From the NCBI GenBank assembly GCA_963699535.1, contig CAVOUJ010000031.1, positions 1-64,000 on the forward strand: a stretch of 64,000 bases of DNA, in the 5' to 3' direction. Position 1 is the first letter of the stretch; the number at the start of each line of letters is the position of its first letter. Positions 7,366 through 15,005 of the stretch are shown here, piece by piece. The DNA comes from VBDM01 sp963699535 (lineage in GTDB: Bacteria; Pseudomonadota; Gammaproteobacteria; Burkholderiales; SG8-39). The notes beneath the pieces were generated by a model. The model saw only the letters and a list, made by a program, of their open reading frames with translations. It was not told where the DNA came from and ran no database searches. Position numbers and translations under genes: made by a program.

Positions 7366-8585
7366 GCGCAACCGGGCACGATCGCCGTCCCCTCGTCATC
7401 GCCCTCGCCGCGGCGGCGGTGTTCGCGCTCGCGTTCGGCACGCGACAGGCGCAGGCGCTGTTCATCGGACCGATCAACTCCCATACCGGCATCGGCTACG
7501 CCACCATCAGTCTCGCCATCGGCATCGGCCAGCTCATGTGGGGCGTCACGCAGCCGTTTTCCGGCGCGGCGGCGGACCGCTGGGGCCCGCGGACGGTGAT
7601 GATCGGCGGCGTGCTGCTGCTCGCGCTCGCCAACGTGGGGACGCCCTTCGCCGGCAACGCCGCCCTGCTCATCCTTTCCGTCGGCGTGCTCGCCGCGCTG
7701 GGCGCTGGGACGATCGGCGCGGGCATGCTCGTGTCGGCGGCCAGCCGCCGCATCCCCGAGGCGAAGCGCTCGATGGCCGCCGGCATCATCAACGCCGGCG
7801 GCTCGTTCGGCCAGTTCACGGTCGTTCCCATCGCGCAACTCCTGATCGGCGTCGCCGGCTGGCAGCCGGCGATGGTGCTCCTCGGCGTCGCCTGCCTTGC
7901 GGCGATTCCGCTGCTCATGGTGTTCGCGCCGGGTGCGCCGGCGCCCGCGGCCGCCGGGGCCGCGGGCGGCGGCACGCTCGGCGCGGCCTTGCGCGGCGCG
8001 GCGCGCGACTGGAGCTTCCTCCTGCTCAACGCCGGCTTCTTCACCTGCGGCTTCCACGTCGCCTTCATCGCCACGCACCTGCCCGGCGTGGTGGCGCTGT
8101 GCGAGCTGCCGGCCTCGGTGGGCGCATGGTCGATCTCCATCATCGGCCTGTTCAACATCATGGGGAGCCTGTGGATCGGCCGGGCGATCCACGGCCGGCG
8201 CATGAAGCTCGCGCTCACCTGGCTCTACTTCGCCCGCGCGGCTCTGATCCTCGCGTTCTTCCTCACGCCGAAGACGCCCGCGGTGTTCTTCCTCTTCGCC
8301 GCCGGCGTCGGCTTCACCTACCTCTCGACCGTGCCGCCGACCATCGGCCTGGTCGCGAAGCTGCGCGGCACGCGCTACCTCGCGATGCTGTTCGGCCTCG
8401 TCATGCTCTCGCACCAGGTCGGCGCCTTCCTCGGCGCCTGGCTCGGCGGCAAGGCGTTCGAGGCGACCGGGAGCTACGACCTGCTGTGGTGGGCGGACAT
8501 CGCGCTGTGCCTGTTCGCCGCCGCCGTGCACCTGCCGATCCGGGAGGCGCGGAGCGCGCCGGCCCTCGCGCCGGCCGCCGCGTAG
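7362..8585 (+). CDS. MFS transporter
   Basis: A 407-residue major facilitator superfamily protein with about 12 hydrophobic segments, predicted in the inner membrane. The loop 2-3 signature appears as GAAADRWGPRTVMIGG (about residues 68-83), and TGIGYATISLAIGIGQLMWG precedes it. The start is TTG 7362, overlapping the upstream stop (TTGA); no closer ATG preserves the first helix. The central loop is Ala/Gly/Pro-rich (about residues 190-205). Substrate unknown. It sits between the methyltransferase and mddA in the same operon. Confidence 0.88.
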   Translation: MSATGHDRRPLVIALAAAAVFALAFGTRQAQALFIGPINSHTGIGYATISLAIGIGQLMWGVTQPFSGAAADRWGPRTVMIGGVLLLALANVGTPFAGNAALLILSVGVLAALGAGTIGAGMLVSAASRRIPEAKRSMAAGIINAGGSFGQFTVVPIAQLLIGVAGWQPAMVLLGVACLAAIPLLMVFAPGAPAPAAAGAAGGGTLGAALRGAARDWSFLLLNAGFFTCGFHVAFIATHLPGVVALCELPASVGAWSISIIGLFNIMGSLWIGRAIHGRRMKLALTWLYFARAALILAFFLTPKTPAVFFLFAAGVGFTYLSTVPPTIGLVAKLRGTRYLAMLFGLVMLSHQVGAFLGAWLGGKAFEATGSYDLLWWADIALCLFAAAVHLPIREARSAPALAPAAA

Positions 8586-8661
8586 ATGAACCACATGGGC
8601 CCCGTAACCGATCCGTATCCCGGTGAACGGGAAAATCGCAGATTTTTTCAAGGAGACTGAA

Positions 8662-9396
8662 TTGGGCGCATTGTTTTCACTGCTGTACGGAATGGCCGCA
8701 TACGTGTTCTTCGCCTGCACCTTCGCCTACGCCATCGGCTTCGTCGGCGGCGTGTTCGTGCCGAAGGGGATCGACGGTGGCGCGCCGGTGCCGCTCGCGG
8801 AGGCGCTGATCGTCAACTTCGCGCTGCTCGGCCTGTTCGCCGTGCAGCACAGCGTGATGGCGCGCCGCTCGTTCAAGCGCTGGTGGACGACGATCGTGCC
8901 GCCGGCGGTCGAGCGCAGCACCTATGTCCTCGCCGCGACGCTCGCGCTCGCCCTGCTGCTGTGGCAATGGCGGCCGATCGCCGAGCCGGTGCTCTGGCGG
9001 GTCGAGAACCCGGCCGCGGTGCAGGCGCTGTGGGCGATCTTCTGGCTGGGCTGGGGCGTGCTGCTGCTCGCCACCTTCCTCATCAACCACTTCGAGCTGT
9101 TCGGCCTGCACCAGGTGTTCTCGCGCCTGGCGGGCCGCGAGATCCCCGAGGCGGAGTTCCGCACGCCGTTGCTCTACCGCTACGTGCGCCACCCCATCTA
9201 CCTCGGCTTCGTCCTCGCCTTCTGGGCCGCGCCGGTCATGACCGCCGGCCACCTGCTGTTCGCGGTCGGCGGCACCGGCTACATCCTGGTCGGCATCTGG
9301 TTCGAGGAGCGCGACCTCGTGCACCAGTTCGGCGAGACCTACCGCCGCTACCGCGAGCAGGTCGGCATGCTCATCCCGGGGCGGAAATCCTCGTGA
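8662..9396 (+). CDS. mddA: methanethiol S-methyltransferase, MddA-like
   Basis: A 244-residue integral-membrane methyltransferase of the NnrU/isoprenylcysteine-methyltransferase superfamily, with about five hydrophobic segments. MddA converts methanethiol plus SAM into dimethyl sulfide. The C-terminal SAM/ICMT-like region is clear: YVRHPIYLGFVLAFWAAP, then MTAGHLLFA, then WFEERDLVHQFGETYRRYR and MLIPG. TTG 8662 is chosen because AAGGAG (8650-8655) sits 6 nt upstream; GTG 8623 would give 13 more residues with no ribosome site. The stop overlaps the next gene's GTG (GTGA). The family match is strong; the substrate is inferred from the family. Confidence 0.85.
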   Translation: MGALFSLLYGMAAYVFFACTFAYAIGFVGGVFVPKGIDGGAPVPLAEALIVNFALLGLFAVQHSVMARRSFKRWWTTIVPPAVERSTYVLAATLALALLLWQWRPIAEPVLWRVENPAAVQALWAIFWLGWGVLLLATFLINHFELFGLHQVFSRLAGREIPEAEFRTPLLYRYVRHPIYLGFVLAFWAAPVMTAGHLLFAVGGTGYILVGIWFEERDLVHQFGETYRRYREQVGMLIPGRKSS

Positions 9397-10217
9397 GGGA
9401 CGCGGTCGACGCGGCGGTGCGCAGGCCCGAGCCGTTTTTCCGCGAGGCGGGCAGCGGCCCGGGCGTCGTCTGCCTGCACGCCAACGCGAGCACGTCGGGC
9501 CAGTGGCGCGCCCTGATGGACCGGCTCGCGCCGAAGTTCCGCGTGCTCGCGGTCGACTCTTACGACGCCGGCAAGAGCCCGCGCTGGCCTTCCAACAGCG
9601 TCATCCGCCTGCGCGACGAGGCGGCGCTGATCGAGCCGGTGCTCGAGAAGGCGGGCGCGCCGCTGGTGCTCGTCGGCCACTCGTACGGCGGCGCGGTGGC
9701 GCTCATGGCGGCGCTGATGAACCCGGGGCGGGTGACGGCGCTCGCGCTCTACGAGCCGACGCTCTTCTCGCTGGTCGACGCCGAGCGCCCCGCGCCGAAC
9801 GACGCCGACGGCATCCGCTTCGGCGTGCGCGACGTGGCCGCCGCGCTCGACGCGGGCGAGGCGGACGAGGCCGCGCGCATCTTCATCGACTACTGGATGT
9901 GGCCCGGCGCCTGGAAGGACACTCCGGAGGAGCGCAAGCCGTCGATCGTCGCCGCGGTGACCAACATCCGCAGGTGGGGATTCGCGCTGTTCAGCGAGCC
10001 CACGCCGCTGGATGCGTTCCGCTCGCTCGACGTGCCGGTGCTCTACATGGTGGGCAAGCGCACCACGGCGTCGGCCCGTGGCGTCGCGCGCCTCCTCGCG
10101 CCCGCGCTGCCGCGCGTCGAGCTCGTCGAGTTCGACGACCTCGGCCACATGGGCCCGGTCACCCATCCCGGCCCGGTGAACGAGGCGATCGGGCGCTTCC
10201 TCGAGCGGGGGGGCTAG
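9393..10217 (+). CDS. alpha/beta-fold hydrolase
   Basis: A 274-residue alpha/beta hydrolase starting at GTG 9393 inside the mddA stop. The oxyanion region is VVCLHANASTSGQWR (about residues 25-39), the nucleophile elbow is GHSYGG (about 92-97, Ser catalytic), and GHMGPVTHPGPVNEAI near the C-terminus supplies the catalytic His. The family includes esterases, C-C hydrolases and haloperoxidase-like enzymes. Position in the operon suggests action on the same metabolite as the methyltransferase, but no substrate can be named. The stop TAG shares one base with the next start. Confidence 0.85.
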   Translation: MRDAVDAAVRRPEPFFREAGSGPGVVCLHANASTSGQWRALMDRLAPKFRVLAVDSYDAGKSPRWPSNSVIRLRDEAALIEPVLEKAGAPLVLVGHSYGGAVALMAALMNPGRVTALALYEPTLFSLVDAERPAPNDADGIRFGVRDVAAALDAGEADEAARIFIDYWMWPGAWKDTPEERKPSIVAAVTNIRRWGFALFSEPTPLDAFRSLDVPVLYMVGKRTTASARGVARLLAPALPRVELVEFDDLGHMGPVTHPGPVNEAIGRFLERGG

Positions 10218-11125
10218 TGTTCCGCTCGCTTGCGGCTTCACCCGTCGCCGGCCTGGCGACCGCCGTCCTGCTCTGGTCGGGGAACTTCGTCGTCGGCCGG
10301 GCGCTGCGCTTCGCGATGGGGCCTTTCTCCATCAACTTCTGGAGATGGGCGATCGCGGTCGCGGTGCTGCTGCCGTTCACCTGGAAGCTGCTCAGGGAGC
10401 ACCGCGGCCTCCTCGCGCGCCACTGGAGGCTGCTCGCCGTCCTCGGCGTCACCGGCATCGCGGCGTTCCAGACCCTCGTCTACGTGGCGCTCAGCTTCAC
10501 GACCACCGCGAACGCGCTGCTGCTGCTCTCGCTCTCGCCGCTCGCCATCGCCCTCGTCTCGTGGGCGCTGCTGGGCGAGCGGATGTCGGGGCGGCAGCTC
10601 GCCGGCATCGGCGTGTCATTCGCCGGGGCGGTGGCGATCATCGCCCACGGCAGCGTCGCGGCGCTCGCCGGCCTTTCGCTCGGCAAGGGCGAGCTGTGCA
10701 TGCTGCTCGGCGTCGCGCTCTGGACGCTCTATTCCCTGCTCCTCAGGCGCCTGCCGAAGGAACTGCCGCAGCTCGCCGTGCTGAGCGCGACCTCCGCGGC
10801 GGGCGTGCTCGCGATGCTGCCCGTGTACCTGTGGCTGCCTTCGGGCGCGCCGCTGCTCTCCATGGGCGCGCCCGCCTGGAGCGGGCTCCTCTATGTCGCG
10901 CTCATCGCCTCCATTCCGCCGTTCCTGCTGTGGAACCGGGGCGTGGCGAAGATCGGGCCGAGCCGGGCAGGCACCTTCATCTACCTCATGCCCGCCTTCG
11001 GCGCGCTGCTCGCCTTCGTCTTCCTCGGCGAAGGATTACAGATGTATCAGTTGGCGGGAGGCGCCGCTATTTTCGCCGGTATCGCGGTGATGAACTGGAA
11101 GACGGCCCCGGATGCTCAAGCGTGA
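10217..11125 (+). CDS. EamA/DMT-family transporter
   Basis: A 302-residue drug/metabolite transporter with ten hydrophobic segments in two EamA repeats. The repeat ends are visible as ALLLLSLSPLAIALVSWALLGERMSG-like sequence and, in the second half, RAGTFIYLMPAFGALLAFVFLGE. GTG 10217 is the first start in this frame and overlaps the previous stop by one base. Probable efflux of a metabolite; the second transporter in the same operon after the MFS protein. Its C-terminus overlaps the start of the NTF2-like gene by 14 nt. Confidence 0.88.
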   Translation: MFRSLAASPVAGLATAVLLWSGNFVVGRALRFAMGPFSINFWRWAIAVAVLLPFTWKLLREHRGLLARHWRLLAVLGVTGIAAFQTLVYVALSFTTTANALLLLSLSPLAIALVSWALLGERMSGRQLAGIGVSFAGAVAIIAHGSVAALAGLSLGKGELCMLLGVALWTLYSLLLRRLPKELPQLAVLSATSAAGVLAMLPVYLWLPSGAPLLSMGAPAWSGLLYVALIASIPPFLLWNRGVAKIGPSRAGTFIYLMPAFGALLAFVFLGEGLQMYQLAGGAAIFAGIAVMNWKTAPDAQA

Positions 11126-11465
11126 CTTCGCTCTGCGCTTCGCCTACGAATGGATCGGCGCGTGGAACCGCCACGACCTGGACGCCGTGCTCTCGCATTA
11201 CGCCGAGGACTTCCAGATGTCCTCGCCCTACATCGCGGAGTTCGCGAATGTGGCCTCCGGCACGTTGAAAGGCAAGGCGGCGGTGCGCGCCTACTGGGCC
11301 GCGGCGCTCAAGAAGCTGCCGGAGCTTCGCTTCGAGCTCGTCGATACCCTGGCGGGCGCGGACAGCATCGTCCTCTACTACCGCGGCGCGCGCGGCATGG
11401 CCGCCGAGATCTTCCATTTCGGCCCCGACGGCAAGGTGGACCGCGCGGCCGCGCACTATGCCTGA
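11112..11465 (+). CDS. NTF2-like (SnoaL-type) protein
   Basis: A 117-residue single-domain protein of the NTF2/SnoaL fold. The opening FAYEWIGAWNRHDLDAVLSHYAEDF is the characteristic N-terminal helix, and IVLYYRGARGMAAEIFHFGPDGKVDRAAAHYA gives the C-terminal sheet. Such proteins are small-molecule isomerases, cyclases or ligand-binding subunits. It overlaps the EamA gene and is 12 nt before the cupin gene, so it belongs to this operon. Confidence 0.85.
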   Translation: MLKRDFALRFAYEWIGAWNRHDLDAVLSHYAEDFQMSSPYIAEFANVASGTLKGKAAVRAYWAAALKKLPELRFELVDTLAGADSIVLYYRGARGMAAEIFHFGPDGKVDRAAAHYA

Positions 11466-11477
11466 AGGAGCGCAGCG

Positions 11478-11807
11478 ATGGACATGTCCGGCATCCCGTT
11501 CGGCACCACCGATTGGGCGTACGTCAAGAAGACCGAGCACAAGGGCGAAAGCTGCAGCGCCACCTGGCGCACGCAGATGTTCAACGGCATCCGCGTGCGC
11601 ATGGTCGAGTACTCGCCCGGGTACGAGGCCGACCACTGGTGCGAGAAGGGCCACATCCTGCTCTGCCTCAAGGGCGAGCTCCACACCGAGCTCGCCGACG
11701 GCCGCTGGTTCACCCTGCGCCCCGGCATGAGCTACCAGGTCGCCGACGGCGCCGAGCCGCACCGCTCCTCGACCCGGGTGGGCGCGAAGCTCTTTATCGT
11801 CGACTAG
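11478..11807 (+). CDS. DHCW-motif cupin-fold protein (chromosomal-type paralogue)
   Basis: A 109-residue cupin with the same motif order as the cassette gene at 2858-3181: SGIPFGTTDWAYVKKTEHKG, RVRMVEYSPGYEADHWCEKGH, GELHTELADGRW, SYQVADGAEPHRSS and a final AKLFIVD. The two proteins are plainly paralogues over their full length, while this one has the higher-GC codon use of its operon. GGAGCG precedes ATG 11478. It is the last intact gene of the operon, followed by a damaged NTF2-like gene. Function unknown to me. Confidence 0.88.
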   Translation: MDMSGIPFGTTDWAYVKKTEHKGESCSATWRTQMFNGIRVRMVEYSPGYEADHWCEKGHILLCLKGELHTELADGRWFTLRPGMSYQVADGAEPHRSSTRVGAKLFIVD

Positions 11808-11824
11808 CGCGGTAGCATAGTCCG

Positions 11825-12198
11825 ATGCCCAGCACGGAAGTCCTGGAGCGCTTCATCGCACGGGTAGAGGCAAACGCCATGCCGAAGCCTGCGAGGAGTT
11901 CCACGCCGCGGGGTCTTCGACGTGGGAGAACCAGTCGCCTCCCAGGGTCGGCCGCGATGCGCATGTCGCGGTCGAACGCAAGATTCTCCCGCGAGCCAAG
12001 TCTGTGTCCTCCAAGTGCGTGCGCCCGGCGTTCGTGAACGGCGACAAGGTGGTCATCCGCTGGATCTTCCGCTTCGAGTGGCTGGACGGCACGGTCACCG
12101 AGATGGAGTAGTTGGCGTACCAGCGCTGGGAGGGAGACCGGATCGCTGAAGAGCAGTTCTTCTACGATCCAGCCCAACGAGTGCCCAAGAAAGTCTGA
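11825..12198 (+). pseudogene. NTF2-like gene, frameshifted and with an amber codon
   Basis: ATG 11825 opens MPSTEVLERFIARVEANA, after which the reading must shift by one base near 11878 to continue HAEACEEFHAAGSSTWENQ and then the conserved-looking VVIRWIFRFEWLDGTVTEME. An in-frame TAG at 12109-12111 follows where GAG would fit, then LAYQRWEGDRIAEEQFFYD to TGA at 12196-12198. The recovered protein of about 124 residues looks like an NTF2/SnoaL protein. One lost base plus one nonsense codon suggest real decay, though the indel could be a sequencing error. Confidence 0.65.
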
Positions 12199-12209
12199 GG
12201 GAACGAGAG

Positions 12210-12689
12210 ATGGACATTCCGCTAATCGAGCAGGTCAAGATCCAGGCGCAGGTCCTGGTTCCGCTCGTCAAGGCGCTCCAGGCTGAGTTGGGCGAGGAGC
12301 GGGCCAACGCCATCGCGCGAAAGTCGCTCGCAGAATGGTTCCGCAAGGCCGGCGACCTGTGGTGGCGCTCGCAGGGGACGCGCGGGTTCGGGGAGAAGAT
12401 GGCGGCGACGTTCGACAGGTTCGCGGCCGCGGGCGCGCTGGATTACGAGGTGATCAGACAGACTCCGGATGCGTTCGAAGTCAACGTCACCGGATGCCGC
12501 TACGCGAAGTTCTATAAGGAGATCGGCGCGCCGGAGCTTGGATTCCTGCTCACGTGCAGCGCGGATTTTGCGATGACAGAGGGCTTCGGCGACGGCGTGC
12601 GGCTCACGCGGACGCAAACGATCATGCAAGGCGCCAGTCACTGTGATTTTCGATATGCGCTGCAGCGGAGCGAAAAGGACACCCGATGA
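12210..12689 (+). CDS. ATC-hydrolase-like protein (L-2-amino-thiazoline-4-carboxylate hydrolase family)
   Basis: A 159-residue protein starting MDIPLIEQVKIQAQVLVPLVKALQ, with a helical N-terminal half and a C-terminal alpha/beta half. TGCRYAKFYKEIGAPELGFLLTCSADFAMTEGF and the closing GASHCDFRYA match the ATC-hydrolase family, in which the conserved Cys residues are thought to matter for catalysis. Members close to the true enzyme open the thiazoline ring on the way to cysteine, but most are uncharacterised. GAACGAGAG precedes the start. A clear attC follows 71 nt after the stop, so it is likely the gene of a cassette. Confidence 0.75.
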   Translation: MDIPLIEQVKIQAQVLVPLVKALQAELGEERANAIARKSLAEWFRKAGDLWWRSQGTRGFGEKMAATFDRFAAAGALDYEVIRQTPDAFEVNVTGCRYAKFYKEIGAPELGFLLTCSADFAMTEGFGDGVRLTRTQTIMQGASHCDFRYALQRSEKDTR

Positions 12690-12760
12690 TGGTCGATATG
12701 CGCCGCGCGACGCCCTGGTTCAGTTGGTCTCCATGCCACCTGCTTCCGCGACGCGTGGCG

Positions 12761-12826
12761 GCCTAACAAGCCGATGAAGCTGACGATCGCCTGCGGCGCC
12801 CGCAGCTTATCGGCCATACGTTAGCC
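12761..12826 (+). repeat. attC site (66 bp)
   Basis: R'' GCCTAAC at 12761-12767 and R' GTTAGCC at 12820-12826. The arms AAGCCGATGAAGCTG and CAGCTTATCGGCC pair with a single bulge, and GCCTGCGGCGCCCGCAG forms the tip. It shows that cassette structure resumes right of the GC-rich operon. Confidence 0.88.
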
Positions 12827-12836
12827 GCTCGAAAAT

Positions 12837-13229
12837 ATGACGCTAGCGCACCTAGGGAAGGATTGGGTTGCATTTGGCCTGCTTGGTGTCGCGATCTCCT
12901 TAGGATATGGTCTTCTCGGAATTGATTTTGGAGGCTAGTCCTTATCGAGCCAGGAAGCTTGGACCCTTGGAGTTGCTCAACCTTACGTCGCCTCAGGAAT
13001 AGCGCTAGTCGTGCTCGCCGTGCTTCTTCGCAACGGCGCCACGTGGGTGCGCTGGCCGATTGTTGTATGGTGTCCGGTCACGATCGTCGGTGGCATGACT
13101 TGGGCCCATACTCGCGGAGTGGGAGCATTCGACGCAATCGAGTTTTTCGTGGTGGCCGTTCCCTTGATGATTGCGTGGGTCTGGTTCGTAGGGCACACGT
13201 TGTTCAAGCGCGCTACGCCCAAAACATGA
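12837..13229 (+). pseudogene. small membrane protein gene with in-frame amber codon (cassette)
   Basis: ATG 12837 starts MTLAHLGKDWVAFGLLGVA and reaches TAG at 12936-12938 after 33 residues. The same frame then stays open to TGA ending at 13229 and reads as a continuous membrane protein (ASGIALVVLAVLLRNG, RWPIVVWCPVTIVGG, FDAIEFFVVAVPLMIAWVWF), with about four hydrophobic segments over 130 codons. The frame and hydrophobic pattern carry through the TAG, so this is one gene with a nonsense codon rather than two genes. A restart at 13011 (MLAVLLRNG) is possible. Family unknown. Confidence 0.6.
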
Positions 13230-13331
13230 AGAGCTGCGTAATTCCGATGGCGGCTAACTGCGCGCCCCACCGCGACGGTAAGCTTCCCCCGAATTAGTTG
13301 ACACCTCGGGCTAACAGCTCGGAGGTGTGTT

Positions 13332-13667
13332 GTGGCCAAGGCTGGACCTCGAAAGATTGCGAATTACGGAGATCGGTTCAAGGCGACTGCGGTGAAGTTA
13401 AGCAGCTTGCCAGGGGTTCTGATCCAGGATGTGGCGGCGGCACTGGATATTCATCCGTTCATGCTGTCGTTGTGGCGAAGGCAGGTACGAGAGGGGGTGA
13501 TCGTGGCCAGGGCTTCGAAGCTCGATGTGCAGACCACGGCGGAGCTCAGGCGGCTCAGGGAGCTTGAGCGTCGCTACAAGGTGCTCAAGGAGGAGCACGA
13601 GCTCTTAAAAAAAGCCATCCGGTTTGCTTCCGATCGAAAGCGGAAATCTTCGAGTTCATCGAAGTAA
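13332..13667 (+). CDS. IS3-family transposase OrfA, copy 2
   Basis: A 111-residue helix-turn-helix protein beginning MAKAGPRKIANYGDRF. The HTH covers about residues 15-45 (VLIQDVAAALDIHPFMLSLWRRQ) and a leucine-zipper-like coiled coil about 62-92 (LRRLRELERRYKVLKEEHELLKK). It binds the IS ends and, fused to OrfB by a -1 slip, makes the active transposase. The frame ends 6 nt before the OrfB ATG. Confidence 0.92.
   Translation: MAKAGPRKIANYGDRFKATAVKLSSLPGVLIQDVAAALDIHPFMLSLWRRQVREGVIVARASKLDVQTTAELRRLRELERRYKVLKEEHELLKKAIRFASDRKRKSSSSSK
13607..13613 (+). other. programmed -1 frameshift heptamer A7
   Basis: Seven A residues followed by G (TTA-AAA-AAA-GCC in the orfA frame) lie where orfA and orfB overlap. 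A -1 slip here joins ...LLKK to SHPVCFRSK and the orfB frame, the standard way IS3 elements make OrfAB. The same run is present in copy 1, but there orfA has already lost its frame. Confidence 0.75.
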
Positions 13668-13672
13668 ACCGG

Positions 13673-14494
13673 ATGCGGCACGATCTCACCCTGATGTGCC
13701 GGGTCTACGGGGTAACCCGCGCAGGCTACTACGCTTGGCGCTCGCGCGAGCGGAGCGAGCGAGAGCGCCGCAACCAGAGCCTCGCCGAGCAGATCCGGGC
13801 GGTTCACCAAGCGAGCCACGGGACCTACGGCAGCCCCCGTGTGCATCAGGCCCTGAGAGGCCAGGGCCATTGCGTGGGCAAGCATCGGGTGGCGCGCCTG
13901 ATGCGAGCGCACGGCATCAAGGCTCGCGTGGCCACCCTTCGCTACACCAACCCCAGCCTGAGACGCTACTACGGGAGTATCCCCAACCAGCAGTTCGATC
14001 TTGCGCTCAAGCAACCCGATCAAGTCTGGGTGGGTGACATCACCTACCTGAAGGTGGCAGGGATCTATCGCTACCTCGCGGTGGTGATGGACAAGTACAG
14101 CCGCCGTGTCGTGGGCTGGAGCTACGGTCGCAGAAAGGACGTGAAGCTCACTCTGGAGGCGCTCAACCGTGCCGTGGGCTCTCGCCGCCCGGGCGCGGGA
14201 CTGGTGTTCCACACCGATCGTGGCATCGAGTATGCTGCGGGTGCCTTCAAGGAGCGCATCGCCGAGCTCGGTTTCACGCAGAGCATGAACCGCCCCGGTA
14301 AGGTCACCGACAACGCCTTCATCGAGTCCTTCTTCCATTCGATGAAATCAGAAGTGTTCCACGGCTACCGCTTCAGCGACGACCGGGAAGTTCGCGCTAC
14401 GTTGAAGAACTATTTACCTTTCTACAACCGCGATAGACTTCACTCCTCATTGGACTACGTGTCGCCTGCGACGTTTGAACGGCGGGTGCGATGA
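13673..14494 (+). CDS. IS3-family transposase OrfB (DDE), copy 2
   Basis: A 273-residue integrase-core protein with the same catalytic residues as copy 1: D in WVGDITYL, D in FHTDRGIEY, E in NAFIESFF. The HTH_21 part is at about residues 50-65. The frame is -1 relative to orfA, and the open frame extends upstream to the A7 slip site, so OrfAB would be a fusion of about 380 residues. Confidence 0.93.
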   Translation: MRHDLTLMCRVYGVTRAGYYAWRSRERSERERRNQSLAEQIRAVHQASHGTYGSPRVHQALRGQGHCVGKHRVARLMRAHGIKARVATLRYTNPSLRRYYGSIPNQQFDLALKQPDQVWVGDITYLKVAGIYRYLAVVMDKYSRRVVGWSYGRRKDVKLTLEALNRAVGSRRPGAGLVFHTDRGIEYAAGAFKERIAELGFTQSMNRPGKVTDNAFIESFFHSMKSEVFHGYRFSDDREVRATLKNYLPFYNRDRLHSSLDYVSPATFERRVR

Positions 14495-14602
14495 ACCGGG
14501 TGTCAACGAAACCGGGGGAAGATTCCGCTTCGCCAGCAGCGCTTCGCTTGCTGGCTCGCGCCCCTCATTTGGAACGTTAGACCGCACAGGGAGCCACGCG
14601 CC

Positions 14603-14974
14603 ATGGATAACGAGGTAAAGAAGTTCATCGAAGCCTACCGAGACTCGTTTAGCCAGGGCTCAAGCGCGATCGCAAAGTTCTACTCAGAGCCATGCATCAC
14701 CGCCAGGATGGGTGTCATTCGCGTGAACCCGACGCTAAAGGACACGCAACTACTCTTCGCTGAGGTTGATGAGAAATACCGAGCCAGAGGCTTCACGCAC
14801 GGAGCGATTCTCTCGCTAGACATTCGCCCGCTCGGTTCCAATAGCGCTCTCGCGACAGTTCACTGGGCATACAAGGGCCCGCGCGAAGAGACAATCTGGG
14901 AAACAATCTTCTCTTACAACTTGTACCGACGCGATGGGGCGTGGAAAATTCTGGTCCAAACCATGCACGACTGA
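14603..14974 (+). CDS. NTF2/SnoaL-like cassette protein
   Basis: A 123-residue single-domain protein, MDNEVKKFIEAYRDSFSQGSSAIAKFYSEPC, with a helical start and a sheet-rich end (RPLGSNSALATVHWAYKGPREETIWETIFSYNLYRRDGAWKILVQTMHD) typical of the NTF2-like/DUF4440 fold. GGGAGCC lies upstream and the start is 20 nt after R'. It may bind a small ligand or be enzymatic; no catalytic set can be assigned. Codon use is visibly less GC-rich than the chromosomal genes, as for the other cassettes. Confidence 0.82.
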   Translation: MDNEVKKFIEAYRDSFSQGSSAIAKFYSEPCITARMGVIRVNPTLKDTQLLFAEVDEKYRARGFTHGAILSLDIRPLGSNSALATVHWAYKGPREETIWETIFSYNLYRRDGAWKILVQTMHD

Positions 14975-15005
14975 TGAGTCTCCGCTGAGGCGTGCACAAC
15001 GTGTG

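Larger units (their letters stand above)
13279..14525 (+). mobile_element. IS3-family insertion sequence, copy 2 (1247 bp)
   Basis: Same ends and genes as copy 1, in the same orientation, but with orfA intact, so this is the potentially active copy. It starts 27 nt after the first base of an attC R'' box, the same offset as copy 1. The flanking triplets are CGG on the left and CGC on the right, so no exact target duplication is seen. Together the copies bound a 10.5-kb direct-repeat interval (2765-13278) that homologous recombination could delete. Confidence 0.92.
13252..14582 (+). repeat. attC site split by IS copy 2
   Basis: R'' reads GGCTAAC at 13252-13258 and R' GTTAGAC at 14576-14582. 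The element at 13279-14525 lies between them. The left arm (TGCGCGCCCCACCGCGACGG) does not pair with the right arm (GAGGGGCGCGAGCC when inverted), unlike the attC around copy 1. The two halves may come from different cassettes joined by recombination between IS copies. Confidence 0.6.

Noticed and set aside
1516..14525. Composite transposon made of the two IS copies and 10.5 kb between
   Set aside because: Both copies have independent attC insertions, copy 1 has its own GCC duplication, and no duplication flanks the whole. Direct repeats can recombine, but movement as one unit is not shown.
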